Shown one piece after another: positions 25,374 to 34,200 of a DNA stretch of 64,000 bases (position 1 is its first letter; each line of letters starts with the position of its first letter). The position numbers and the translations under genes were made by a program. Under the pieces are notes generated by a model, which did no database searches, was not told where the DNA came from, and saw only the letters and a list, made by a program, of their open reading frames with translations. Location: positions 62,001 through 126,000 of the forward strand of contig CAYRDX010000002.1 of assembly GCA_964423205.1 (NCBI GenBank), in the 5' to 3' direction. Origin of the DNA: UBA6168 sp964423205. Lineage in GTDB: Bacteria; Bacteroidota; Bacteroidia; Chitinophagales; Saprospiraceae.

Positions 25374-25545
25374 CAGATTTTACTCTGATTTTGCAATCAT
25401 TTACCGCACCTGATTTCACATCTCATCTTGCCCATTTTATCAGGGCTTCAGATGCTCTGACTTGAAGGGGAAAAATCGGCGAATTATATTGCCAATACGG
25501 GCAATTTAAAGCCCTTTCACGGTCGAATACTACCCATATTTTTTC

Positions 25546-25553
25546 TACTTTTG
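25546..25553 (+). promoter_or_regulatory. -7 box TACTTTTG upstream of gyrA
   Basis: An exact TAnnTTTG box followed by CACC, 46 bp before the gyrA ATG. The -33 region has no clear TTTG. Confidence 0.55.
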
Positions 25554-25599
25554 CACCTCCCGAAAAACAGTATTTTACAATCAATTTTAAAATCTTAGA

Positions 25600-28107
25600 A
25601 TGACCTCCGGACAGCGTATTGTTCCCATTAACATTGAAGATGAAATGAAGTCCGCTTACATCGATTATTCGATGTCGGTTATCGTTTCCAGAGCCCTGCC
25701 TGATGTTAGAGATGGACTAAAGCCGGTTCATCGTCGAGTATTGTTTGGCATGTACGAATTAGGTGTGGGTTACAACAAAGCACATAAAAAATCGGCGAGA
25801 ATAGTCGGTGAAGTTTTAGGTAAATACCATCCTCATGGTGACTCCTCTGTTTATGAGACCATGGTAAGAATGGCCCAGGTTTGGTCCCTGAGGTATCCTC
25901 TTGTCGACGGTCAAGGAAACTTTGGTTCTATGGATGGCGACAGCCCCGCTGCCATGCGATATACTGAAGCCAGGCTCAGAAGAGTAGCAGATGAGTTACT
26001 CACCGATATAGATAAAGAAACCGTTGATTTCTCCCTGAACTTTGATGATACACTCGAAGAACCAACAGTTCTTCCTGCAAGACTCCCCAACTTATTAGTT
26101 AATGGTGCTTCAGGCATTGCTGTTGGTATGGCCACCAACATGTTGCCACACAATTTGGGAGAAGTGATAGATGGAATCATTGAAACCATCAATAATCCAG
26201 AGATTACCATTGCTCAGCTGATGCAATTTATCAAGGCGCCTGACTTCCCGACCGGCGGCATCATATACGGTTATTCTGGCGTTAGGGAAGCTTTTGAAAC
26301 GGGGCGGGGTAGAATTGTCGTACGCAGCAAAGCCAACATTGAAGTTGCTCCGTCAGGGAAAGAAACAATTATCGTCTCTGAGATACCATATCAGGTCAAT
26401 AAGGCATCTTTGATTGTGAAGATTGCAGAGTTGGCAAATGAGAAGAAGGTTGAAGGTATAAGTGATGTCCGGGATGAAAGTGACAGAAGCGGCTTGCGCA
26501 TTGTCATCGAAGTGAAGCGCGATGCGATGGCCAGCATCGTACTCAATCAATTGTTTAAACTTACCCCATTGCAAAGCTCATACGGAGTTAACAACGTAGC
26601 CCTGGTGAACGGCCGACCGGTACAGCTCAATCTTAAAGATCTGATTGAAGAATTTATCAAATTCCGACTGGAGGTGATAGTTCGCCGGACGAAATACGAA
26701 TTGCGAAAAGCAGAGGAAAGGGCACATATTCTGGAAGGCTTGTTAATTGCTCTTGATCACCTCGACGAAGTCATTGCCTTAATCAGAGCCTCGGCAACTG
26801 TGGAAGAAGCAAGAGAGGGCTTGATGCGCAATTTTGAGCTTACAGAAATTCAAGCCAAGGCCATACTCGATATGCGCTTGCAGAAGTTGACTGGTCTTGA
26901 AAGAGAGAAAATTAAGCAGGAGTATGATGAACTGATTAAGTTGATTGCGAATCTGAAGGCTATCCTCGAAAGCGAAGAAATGCAGCGCGATATCATAAAA
27001 GAGGAACTGTTGGAAGTCAAATACCGCCATAATGATGAGCGCCGCACGGAAATTTCTTTTGAAGAGGGCGACATCAACATGGAGGATATCATCCCTGATG
27101 AGCAAGTGGTCATTACCATAACACACGGTGGATATATCAAACGCACTCCAGTTGCTGATTACCGTTTGCAGGGCAGAGGTGGCAGAGGCTCAAGAGGTGG
27201 CCGCACCAAAGGAGAGGACTTCATTGAGCATATGTTCATTGCCAGCAATCACAACTATTTGCTGCTGTTTACTGAATTAGGCAAATGCCATTGGTTACGC
27301 ACATACGAAATTCCTGAAGGCGACAAGACTTCGTCCGGCAGATTCATACAAAACATAGTGAACATTCCAACTGAGGATACAGTTAAGGCTTACATCATCA
27401 TCCAGGATTTGAATGATGCAAAATTCCTTGATTCACATTTTATCATGTTCTGTACACGTACAGGTATGGTGAAAAAGACCTCTGTCGAGTCATTCTCAAG
27501 GCCACGGGAAGGAGGTATCATTGCCATCAATATCAATAAAGGTGACCAATTAATCGAGGCCAAACTTACCAACGGTTCAAATGAAATTTTCATCGCTTCC
27601 AAATCGGGAAATGCCATTCGTTTCAATGAAGAGAAAGTAAGGCCGATGGGTCGTGCTGCAGCAGGCGTGAAAGGAATTCAATTGGACGACGACAACGACA
27701 GGGTGGTCGGTATGGCTTGCGTTCCGACAGTTGATTCTCAATTCACTATCCTGACTGTTTCTGAAAATGGTACAGGCAAGCGCTCCCAAATCGAAGATTA
27801 CCGCCTTACAAACAGGGGAGGAAAGGGCGTAAAAACAATGGAAGTAACAGCTAAGACAGGTTCAGTCATTGCCATAAAAGCTGTTCAGGAAGAAGAAAAC
27901 GTGATGATAACCACTAAAAATGGCATTGTCATTAGGATGCCGCTCACTGACATTAGAATAATGGGACGTGCCACACAGGGTGTGCGTGTTATCAAAATTG
28001 ATGAAGACGACTCGATAGCCGATATCACCGTGGTTCCTCATGAAGAAGAGGAAAATGGAAATACAAACGGGGAATCAGTTGAAATCACTAATCCTGATAT
28101 TGATTAG
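25600..28107 (+). CDS. gyrA: DNA gyrase subunit A
   Basis: An 835-residue subunit that breaks and rejoins DNA during negative supercoiling. The catalytic tyrosine is Y121 (AAMRYTEARLRR). The quinolone-resistance region reads GDSSVYETMVR, with Ser at the position of E. coli S83 and Glu at D87, a wild-type-like pattern. The C-terminal beta-pinwheel carries a GyrA box (QGRGGRGSRGG, about 523-533), which supports gyrase rather than topoisomerase IV. The acidic tail HEEEENGNTNGESVE is typical. gyrB is not in the window. Confidence 0.96.
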   Translation: MTSGQRIVPINIEDEMKSAYIDYSMSVIVSRALPDVRDGLKPVHRRVLFGMYELGVGYNKAHKKSARIVGEVLGKYHPHGDSSVYETMVRMAQVWSLRYPLVDGQGNFGSMDGDSPAAMRYTEARLRRVADELLTDIDKETVDFSLNFDDTLEEPTVLPARLPNLLVNGASGIAVGMATNMLPHNLGEVIDGIIETINNPEITIAQLMQFIKAPDFPTGGIIYGYSGVREAFETGRGRIVVRSKANIEVAPSGKETIIVSEIPYQVNKASLIVKIAELANEKKVEGISDVRDESDRSGLRIVIEVKRDAMASIVLNQLFKLTPLQSSYGVNNVALVNGRPVQLNLKDLIEEFIKFRLEVIVRRTKYELRKAEERAHILEGLLIALDHLDEVIALIRASATVEEAREGLMRNFELTEIQAKAILDMRLQKLTGLEREKIKQEYDELIKLIANLKAILESEEMQRDIIKEELLEVKYRHNDERRTEISFEEGDINMEDIIPDEQVVITITHGGYIKRTPVADYRLQGRGGRGSRGGRTKGEDFIEHMFIASNHNYLLLFTELGKCHWLRTYEIPEGDKTSSGRFIQNIVNIPTEDTVKAYIIIQDLNDAKFLDSHFIMFCTRTGMVKKTSVESFSRPREGGIIAININKGDQLIEAKLTNGSNEIFIASKSGNAIRFNEEKVRPMGRAAAGVKGIQLDDDNDRVVGMACVPTVDSQFTILTVSENGTGKRSQIEDYRLTNRGGKGVKTMEVTAKTGSVIAIKAVQEEENVMITTKNGIVIRMPLTDIRIMGRATQGVRVIKIDEDDSIADITVVPHEEEENGNTNGESVEITNPDID

Positions 28108-28274
28108 TGTCATACTTTTTAAATCTGTTCATTCAATTCTGAAAAACTAATTTTGCGTGTTTTAAAGATTTTTAACATTTTACTTAATGCCATAATCGTA
28201 AGAATCCCGTCTGGTAATGTAAACGAAAAATTCACTTGTTCGGAACTTACTTTGAATTATTAAAATTATCTAAC

Positions 28275-29591
28275 ATGAAGAAGTACTTATTCACTATCCT
28301 CACCCTTACCATCGCCGCTGTTATGACTATGGCGCAGGAAGATCCAGGTAAGGCTCTCTCAAAAGCTGGCAGGGCTTTAGGTAGCTACAACCTGGATAAG
28401 GCTAACAATGAGGCGAAGCTTAAGGAGGCTATCGACCTGATAAAGTTTTCCATTGATAGCCCGGAAACAAACAAAAGCTCTAAAGCATGGCAAACCAGAG
28501 GTGAAATTTACAATGCTCTTGCTGACAAGGATTTGACCATGGTTGCTCTGGACGATGCTTATGAGCCAGCCAATCCAGATGCACCTTTAATTGCCGCTGA
28601 ATCTTTTGAAAAAGCCTTAAGTCTGGCTCAAAAGAAATTTGAAACTAAAGATGCATTGAAAGGCCTTGCAGAAGCAGGTGCCAAACTCAATGCATTTGGC
28701 AACAATCAGATTAACCGTAATGACTTTGCCGGCGCCTATAAATCATTGAACAAGGCCATGCAAGCCAACAAACTGGTTAAGGAAAATGGTGAGAATCCAA
28801 TTATTCCAGATGAAGGAGTTGAAAACCACAAGTTTGTTGTCGCATACTGTGCAAGGCATATTGGTAACAACGAACATGCTAAGGCTCTTTTCAGTGAATT
28901 GATTAAGGAAAAAACAACTGAGCCCACTGTTTATTCTTCTCTGTTTTACATTTTGTTTGAAGAAGACTCTCCTGAAGCAATAAAGATACTCGAAGAAGGA
29001 CGCAAAACATTCCCCGACAATACCGAGATTCTCTTTGCTGAAATCAACTACTATATCAGTGAGGCACGTTACGATGTGCTGGAAATCAAACTTAAAGAAG
29101 CCATTGAGCGTGAACCGAATAACCCCTCTGTTTACAGCGCACTTGGAAATGTGTACATGAATTTGTTTACCTCTGCTTATGAAAAGGACACGAAATCAAC
29201 TACTGCACAGGGTTATTTCGACAAGTCAATGGAGTATTTCCAAAAAGCTGTTGATATTGACCCTAATCAATTTGATGCTATTTACAGTATGGGCTCACTG
29301 TACTTCAATAAGGCAGTAGCTATCATCAAGATGGCTAACGAATTGGGAATGTCAGCTGAAGATCAGAAAAAGTACACTGCTCTCGAAAAAGAGTCTTCCG
29401 CTCTTTTAACGACTTCATTACCTTTTTTCCAAAAGGCAGAAGCACTGAATGCAAACGACGTCAATACACTGATAGCACTTTCTGAAATTTTTGCCCGTAT
29501 GAACGATATCGACAAGTCGATGGAATTCAAAGGCAGATTGGAGAAGGTGCGTGCCGGTGGCACCAATGCAGGTTCTTACTTCAAGAACTAA
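28275..29591 (+). CDS. Secreted tetratricopeptide-repeat protein
   Basis: 438 residues. I start at 28275 because it opens a clear signal peptide (MKKYLFTILTLTIAAVMTMA, then QEDPGK). The mature part is alpha-helical with several TPR units, clearest at about 275-345 (NPSVYSALGNVYMNLFTSAY; FDAIYSMGSLYFNKAVAIIK) and 375-430 (NTLIALSEIFARMNDIDKSM). It should be periplasmic and serve as a protein-binding scaffold; partner unknown. Its TAA stop overlaps the first base pairs of dispersed element copy C. Confidence 0.82.
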   Translation: MKKYLFTILTLTIAAVMTMAQEDPGKALSKAGRALGSYNLDKANNEAKLKEAIDLIKFSIDSPETNKSSKAWQTRGEIYNALADKDLTMVALDDAYEPANPDAPLIAAESFEKALSLAQKKFETKDALKGLAEAGAKLNAFGNNQINRNDFAGAYKSLNKAMQANKLVKENGENPIIPDEGVENHKFVVAYCARHIGNNEHAKALFSELIKEKTTEPTVYSSLFYILFEEDSPEAIKILEEGRKTFPDNTEILFAEINYYISEARYDVLEIKLKEAIEREPNNPSVYSALGNVYMNLFTSAYEKDTKSTTAQGYFDKSMEYFQKAVDIDPNQFDAIYSMGSLYFNKAVAIIKMANELGMSAEDQKKYTALEKESSALLTTSLPFFQKAEALNANDVNTLIALSEIFARMNDIDKSMEFKGRLEKVRAGGTNAGSYFKN

Positions 29592-29721
29592 GTAAAAAGG
29601 CAACCCCGAAGCCCGAAGGGCTAAAGGGGCAAGGCCCTTAGGGCCAAGTAGACAAAAGTTTTCCAACTGATTTTCAAGTGGTTAAGAAAACAATTTGGCA
29701 GCTTTTTTGACTCTTTACTAA
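29590..29721 (+). repeat. Dispersed intergenic element, copy C (GC-rich type)
   Basis: Opens AAGTAAAAAGGC (29590-29601), overlapping the TPR stop codon. It then has palindromes AGCCC-GAA-GGGCT (29610-29622, itself framed by CCCC and GGGG) and GGCCCTTAGGGCC (29633-29645), and the core from 29663 to 29721. Nearly identical to copy B, inverted. Here the -7 box is damaged: the core reads CTTTTTTGAC instead of TATTTTTGAC. It faces dctQ. Confidence 0.9.
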
Positions 29722-29741
29722 CAGAATCATTTGAAATGAAT

Positions 29742-29782
29742 AAATGGGCAGGTCTGGTTACGGATCTGCCCATTTTGTTTTT
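29742..29782 (+). terminator. Intrinsic terminator between the TPR gene and dctQ
   Basis: AAATGGGCAG (29742-29751) and CTGCCCATTT (29766-29775) form a perfect 10 bp stem with a 14 nt loop, followed by TGTTTTT. Confidence 0.88.
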
Positions 29783-29835
29783 AATGTTGTTGGTTTTAAT
29801 AAAAATTGATTTCTTACATCCCGAAAGAATCAGCA

Positions 29836-30387
29836 ATGACAGTTTTATTAAAACGAATAGCCAATTCCATATCCTACCTGAATGAACAAGTCGGGAAGGC
29901 CTCTGCATGGTTGATACTTGCTCTGGTATTGGTGGTGGGTTTTGACGTGATTGCCAGAAAACTGTTCAATTTTACTAAGGTCTGGATAATGGACCTTGAG
30001 TGGCACCTATTTGCTCTGATATTCCTAATGGCTGCCGGTTCTGCCCTGCGACACGAAAAGCACGTCAGGGTTGATTTGTTTTACGCAGAATACAATGAAA
30101 AGGACAAAGCAACTACAGACTTTTGGGGAACCCTTGTATTTCTCATTCCCTGGTGCCTGGCAGTGATATACTATTCTTTCAATTACGCTATGGACTCCTT
30201 CAGAATGAACGAAGGTGCAGCAGAACCTGGGGGACTACCTGCGCGGTACCTTATTAAATTTGCTATTGTTGCGGGGATAATTTTGCTTTTGCTGCAGGCA
30301 ATTGCGATGCTAATAGAAACAGGATTAATCTTGTTTTCCGGAAAAAGCAGACATAAATCTGACTCGACAAATGAATCAATGCTTTAG
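29836..30387 (+). CDS. dctQ: TRAP transporter small membrane subunit (DctQ)
   Basis: 183 residues with four membrane helices (about 25-45, 55-73, 98-118, 140-162), the DctQ pattern: WLILALVLVVGFDVIARKLF and WHLFALIFLMAAGSALRHEK, then HVRVDLFY. It is the small membrane subunit of a tripartite ATP-independent importer for an organic acid or similar solute. I start at the ATG at 29836; an upstream TTG adds unlike residues. The gene is 5 bp before dctM. LEWHLFAL and PGGLPARYLIK resemble the subgroup once called mannitol/chloroaromatic TRAP systems. Confidence 0.88.
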   Translation: MTVLLKRIANSISYLNEQVGKASAWLILALVLVVGFDVIARKLFNFTKVWIMDLEWHLFALIFLMAAGSALRHEKHVRVDLFYAEYNEKDKATTDFWGTLVFLIPWCLAVIYYSFNYAMDSFRMNEGAAEPGGLPARYLIKFAIVAGIILLLLQAIAMLIETGLILFSGKSRHKSDSTNESML

Positions 30388-30392
30388 GTGAA

Positions 30393-31721
30393 ATGGGACT
30401 AGAAGCTCTGGCACTAATACTTTTCCTGTGTGTCTTTATCCTTATCCTCTATGGATATCCTGTAGCTTTTACGCTGGGTGGCCTTTCTATAATCTATGCC
30501 CTTTGCTTTTTGGAACCTTCCTCTCTCGATGCTTTGCCTTCGAGGTTTATGGGTGTTTTGACGAATTATAACCTCATAGCTGTACCACTTTTTATCTTTA
30601 TGGGCATCATGCTGGAAAAGTCAGGTTTGGCGGAAACACTGCTGGAAACCATGGCTATGTTGTTTGGAAAGTTGCGCGGTGGCTTGGCAATTTCCGTCGT
30701 CATTGTGGGTACTTTATTAGCTGCTTCCACAGGAATCGTGGGTGCTACAGTTGTGACCATGGGTTTTATCAGCCTGCCTACAATGTTGAAAAGGGGTTAC
30801 AAACCTGAGTTAGCAACGGGTGCCATCGCCGCCTCCGGTACCCTTGGGCAAATCATTCCCCCTTCGGTTGTTTTAGTGCTTCTTGGTAGTATTATGAATG
30901 TAAACATCGGCGATCTTTTTGCCGGAGCTTTAATTCCGGGTTTATTTCTGGTGGTAGCCTATGTCATTTATATCGTCATTTATTCGACTTTGAACCCTTC
31001 CGCTGCACCCAGATTGCCACAGGAAGAATTTGACAAGTTTTCGGAAAAGGGTTTTTGGAAAAAAGTAATCAAAGCATTCGTTTTGCCTCTTTTGTTAATC
31101 ATCGCAGTTCTTGGGTCTATTTTTATGGGATGGGCCACGTCCACAGAGGCTGCTGCAGTAGGAGCTCTCGGAGCTATGATACTTACTGTTGGCCAAAAGA
31201 AATTCAATCTGGACACATTGAGAACAGTAATGCAGGAAAGCACTCACCTGACTTGCATGGTTTTCGTCATCCTGTTGGGAGCTACCACTTTCTCACTGGT
31301 TTTCAGAGAAATGGGAGGCGACAGTTTCCTCGTTCACATCATCGAGGAAACTCAGCTTACCCCCGCCATGTTTCTCTTCGTCGTGATGCTCGTCATGTTC
31401 ATTTCAGGTTTTTTCATCGATTTCATCGAAATTATCTTCATCTTGGTTCCTGTCGTAGTGCCCGTCTTTATAAAATACGAAGTGGACTTGTTGTGGCTGG
31501 GCATATTGATAGGAGTTAATCTTCAAACATCCTTCCTCACTCCACCTTTTGGCTTCTCGCTTTTTTACCTTAAAGGTGTAGCACCACCTTCTATCACCAC
31601 GGGCCACCTCTACCGGGGGATAGTTCCATTTGTGTTAATTCAGGCATTCCTATTGGTTGTCATCATTTTGTTCCCGGAAATTGTGCACCTCAGTAAGGAT
31701 ATTTTCAGCTTCCACAAATAG
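30393..31721 (+). CDS. dctM: TRAP transporter large membrane subunit (DctM)
   Basis: A 442-residue membrane protein of about 12 helices, the sodium-driven translocation subunit of a TRAP importer. Conserved stretches: VPLFIFMGIMLEKSGLAE, GAIAASGTLGQIIPPSVVLV and NLQTSFLTPPFGFSLFYLKG. Directly behind dctQ. No solute-binding protein gene (DctP/TAXI) lies on either side: upstream is a terminator and downstream an exporter with its own promoter. The binding protein must be encoded elsewhere; the solute is unknown. Confidence 0.92.
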   Translation: MGLEALALILFLCVFILILYGYPVAFTLGGLSIIYALCFLEPSSLDALPSRFMGVLTNYNLIAVPLFIFMGIMLEKSGLAETLLETMAMLFGKLRGGLAISVVIVGTLLAASTGIVGATVVTMGFISLPTMLKRGYKPELATGAIAASGTLGQIIPPSVVLVLLGSIMNVNIGDLFAGALIPGLFLVVAYVIYIVIYSTLNPSAAPRLPQEEFDKFSEKGFWKKVIKAFVLPLLLIIAVLGSIFMGWATSTEAAAVGALGAMILTVGQKKFNLDTLRTVMQESTHLTCMVFVILLGATTFSLVFREMGGDSFLVHIIEETQLTPAMFLFVVMLVMFISGFFIDFIEIIFILVPVVVPVFIKYEVDLLWLGILIGVNLQTSFLTPPFGFSLFYLKGVAPPSITTGHLYRGIVPFVLIQAFLLVVIILFPEIVHLSKDIFSFHK

Positions 31722-31913
31722 GGAATAGATATGCAAAGCATACTCAAAGGCCTGAATTAATAGATGATTCTGGAGATTTTCTTAACCTTTCTGGTAAAGG
31801 CATGGAATAAATGTTAGCGTTTACTCTATACTTCAAAAGTCAAGTAAACCACATTAGAACATTCTCAAGCGCAACATTTTATATTTTTTTTCATAAACAA
31901 ACTTTCCACTCCA

Positions 31914-31921
31914 TAACTTTG
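31914..31921 (+). promoter_or_regulatory. -7 box TAACTTTG upstream of the C39 exporter
   Basis: An exact TAnnTTTG box 46 bp before the exporter ATG; a TTTC about 21 bp upstream is a possible -33. The rest of the 246 bp space shows no gene. Confidence 0.55.
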
Positions 31922-31967
31922 GATTCTAATTTTATGGACAATCATAGGCGATAGACCGCAGACAACT

Positions 31968-34169
31968 ATGTTACAAAGCAAAAAGTTTCCTCATTACAAA
32001 CAACAACAATCGCGTGAATGCGGTGCTGTATGTCTGCGCATGATTGCCAAGCATCATGGAAAGTTGTTTTCCACCGAAACATTACTGGAACTGGCAAGGC
32101 AGAGGGATGAGGGTGCAACTTTGTTGGGTATTAGTGAAGCTGCAGAAGCTATTGGTATGCATACCGTTGCAGCTCGCCTAACTTTCAGCAGACTGATTGA
32201 AGACATTCCCTTGCCTGGAATTGCACATTGGAAAGGAAACCACTTTGTAGTGGTAGTTAAAGCGAATGAACTGGAGGTCGTAATTGCAGATCCGGCTTAT
32301 GATTCAATAGTCACATTGCCAAGATCCGTTTTCCTGGAAGGATGGACTGGAACTCCCAATGACACCCAAGCTGAAGGAGTCATTTTACTCATGGAGCCAA
32401 CGCCTGACTTTTTTAAGGTTACTGGGCAGGATTCCGGCACCCAGGGTCTTAAAGATATCTGGAGTTATTTCTCACAGAACAGGGGAGTGATGTTGACGCT
32501 ATTCATCGGAATGGCCTTTGGTCTGTTTCTGATGTTGGTTTTTCCATTCATTGTTCAGACTCTTGTGGACAGGGGAATTGAAAACAAAGATCCTGGGCTA
32601 CTTTATATATTCCTTCTCGCTTGGGTGATGCTGTTTATTGGTAAAGTGATTTTGGATATGGCGCGCAGCTTTCTCACTTTTCACTTAGGGTCAAAAGTCA
32701 ACATACGCTTTATCACTTCATTTATGCAAAAAGTGATGCAGCTTCCACTTCGCTTTTTTGCATCACGCATGCCCGATGATGTAATGCAATTATTTTACGA
32801 CAACGCCAGGGTTCAGCGCTTTCTGACCACTGATTTTTTCAGCGTAATATATTCTGGTGCCCTTTTGATTTTACTCAGTGGAGTGTTGCTTATTTTTTCA
32901 ACGCCAGTATTTCTCGTTTTTCTGGCATTTACCCTGGCTCAGGGTTTAGCTGTATTTTTCTTTCTGAGGAAAAGAAAGGAAATTAGTTATGAGCGCCATA
33001 AACACTCAACTACCCATTTTGGGAAATTGCTGGATATTATCCGAGGTATGTCTGACATCCGACTGAGTAATGCCGCTCATTCGCAGCGATGGTCCTGGGA
33101 AAAGTCAGAGGCTCAACTGTACCGGGTAAACAAAATGATTTTTAATACTGGCGAGTTTTCCAGGCAGGTACCCTTTTATCTCGGTGAATTCCGCAACATC
33201 TTTATCATTTTCTTGGCTGCTCTCTCAGTCATTAATGGTCAGATTTCCGTTGGCATATTGGTGGCGATAGTCTTTATTCTGATGCAGATTGATAATCCAT
33301 TCAAAAAAGTCGTTGATTTCTTTCTTGGCTATCAGGAAACCATTCAGATCATTCAAAGAATGGATGAAATAAAGAGTCTGAAGTCAGCGAACATTGGAGG
33401 CACACTCGATTTGCTTCCCTCTAAAGCAAACATCAGGGGTGAGGGTATTTCATTCCGCTACGGGGGTGAATATTCACCATGGGCGATACGTGACCTTGAT
33501 TTTACTATACAATATGGCAGGAGTACTGCAATTATTGGATCCAGTGGTAGTGGTAAGACCACTTTACTGAATTTGCTGTTGAAAACATACACCCCAGAAA
33601 CAGGTATCATAAAGGTGGGTGATTTCCCATTGAATGAAATATCGGATACAGCACTTTTAGAAAAATGTGGGGTAGTTCAGCAAGATGGCCATATTTTCTC
33701 AGAATCCATTGCCCGAAACATTGCTCTTGGTGCAGGTGCAATTGACAGTCAAAGACTCATAGAAGCCTCGCAAATTGCCAACGTCTTTCCATTTTTGGAA
33801 AGGATGCATCATGGTTTCAAAACTGTTATTGGAGAGGGTGGAGTAGGATTGAGTAAAGGCCAGAAACAATGCATTTTGATCGCGCGGGCATTGTATCGAA
33901 ATCCAGAATATCTCTTCCTGGACGAAGCCACTAACGATTTGGATTACCAGACAGAGAAAACCATTTTAAGTAATATTAAAGCCGCTATGAAAGGCAAAAC
34001 ACTGGTTGTATTTGCCAGCCGGATGCCAACGGACATTACTTTTGACGATGTAATACCACTGGCTATTCCAAAACTGAAACATGTCAGATATGGTGAAACC
34101 AACGTGCGCGGGGGCAGGAAAAGGGTGAGGGGAAACACAGATGCAGTGGATTCAAAATTACCCATGTAA
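31968..34169 (+). CDS. Peptidase C39-containing ABC exporter
   Basis: 733 residues. The N-terminal C39 peptidase has catalytic C18 (QQQSRECGAVCL), H92 (HWKGNHFVVV) and D108 (VIADPAYD), so cleavage of a double-glycine leader is plausible. A six-helix ABC membrane domain spans about 175-450. The ATPase has Walker A GSSGSGKTTL, Q-loop VVQQDGHIF, signature GLSKGQKQ and Walker B YLFLDEATNDLD. The H-loop His is replaced by Ser684 (VVFASRMPTD, usually VVAHRLST). The partner adaptor gene follows after 31 bp. No precursor peptide gene with a GG leader is visible nearby. Confidence 0.88.
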   Translation: MLQSKKFPHYKQQQSRECGAVCLRMIAKHHGKLFSTETLLELARQRDEGATLLGISEAAEAIGMHTVAARLTFSRLIEDIPLPGIAHWKGNHFVVVVKANELEVVIADPAYDSIVTLPRSVFLEGWTGTPNDTQAEGVILLMEPTPDFFKVTGQDSGTQGLKDIWSYFSQNRGVMLTLFIGMAFGLFLMLVFPFIVQTLVDRGIENKDPGLLYIFLLAWVMLFIGKVILDMARSFLTFHLGSKVNIRFITSFMQKVMQLPLRFFASRMPDDVMQLFYDNARVQRFLTTDFFSVIYSGALLILLSGVLLIFSTPVFLVFLAFTLAQGLAVFFFLRKRKEISYERHKHSTTHFGKLLDIIRGMSDIRLSNAAHSQRWSWEKSEAQLYRVNKMIFNTGEFSRQVPFYLGEFRNIFIIFLAALSVINGQISVGILVAIVFILMQIDNPFKKVVDFFLGYQETIQIIQRMDEIKSLKSANIGGTLDLLPSKANIRGEGISFRYGGEYSPWAIRDLDFTIQYGRSTAIIGSSGSGKTTLLNLLLKTYTPETGIIKVGDFPLNEISDTALLEKCGVVQQDGHIFSESIARNIALGAGAIDSQRLIEASQIANVFPFLERMHHGFKTVIGEGGVGLSKGQKQCILIARALYRNPEYLFLDEATNDLDYQTEKTILSNIKAAMKGKTLVVFASRMPTDITFDDVIPLAIPKLKHVRYGETNVRGGRKRVRGNTDAVDSKLPM

Positions 34170-34200
34170 AACGGCAAATATCAAATAGTATCATAAGCTG

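Noticed and set aside
25489..25506. Small inverted repeat ATTGCC...GGCAAT upstream of gyrA
   Set aside because: Six-base arms are expected by chance and it is not placed relative to the -7 box in a way that suggests an operator.
29621..29908. 95-codon minus-strand frame through repeat copy C
   Set aside because: Translates the repeat and the terminator and overlaps the start of dctQ on the other strand.
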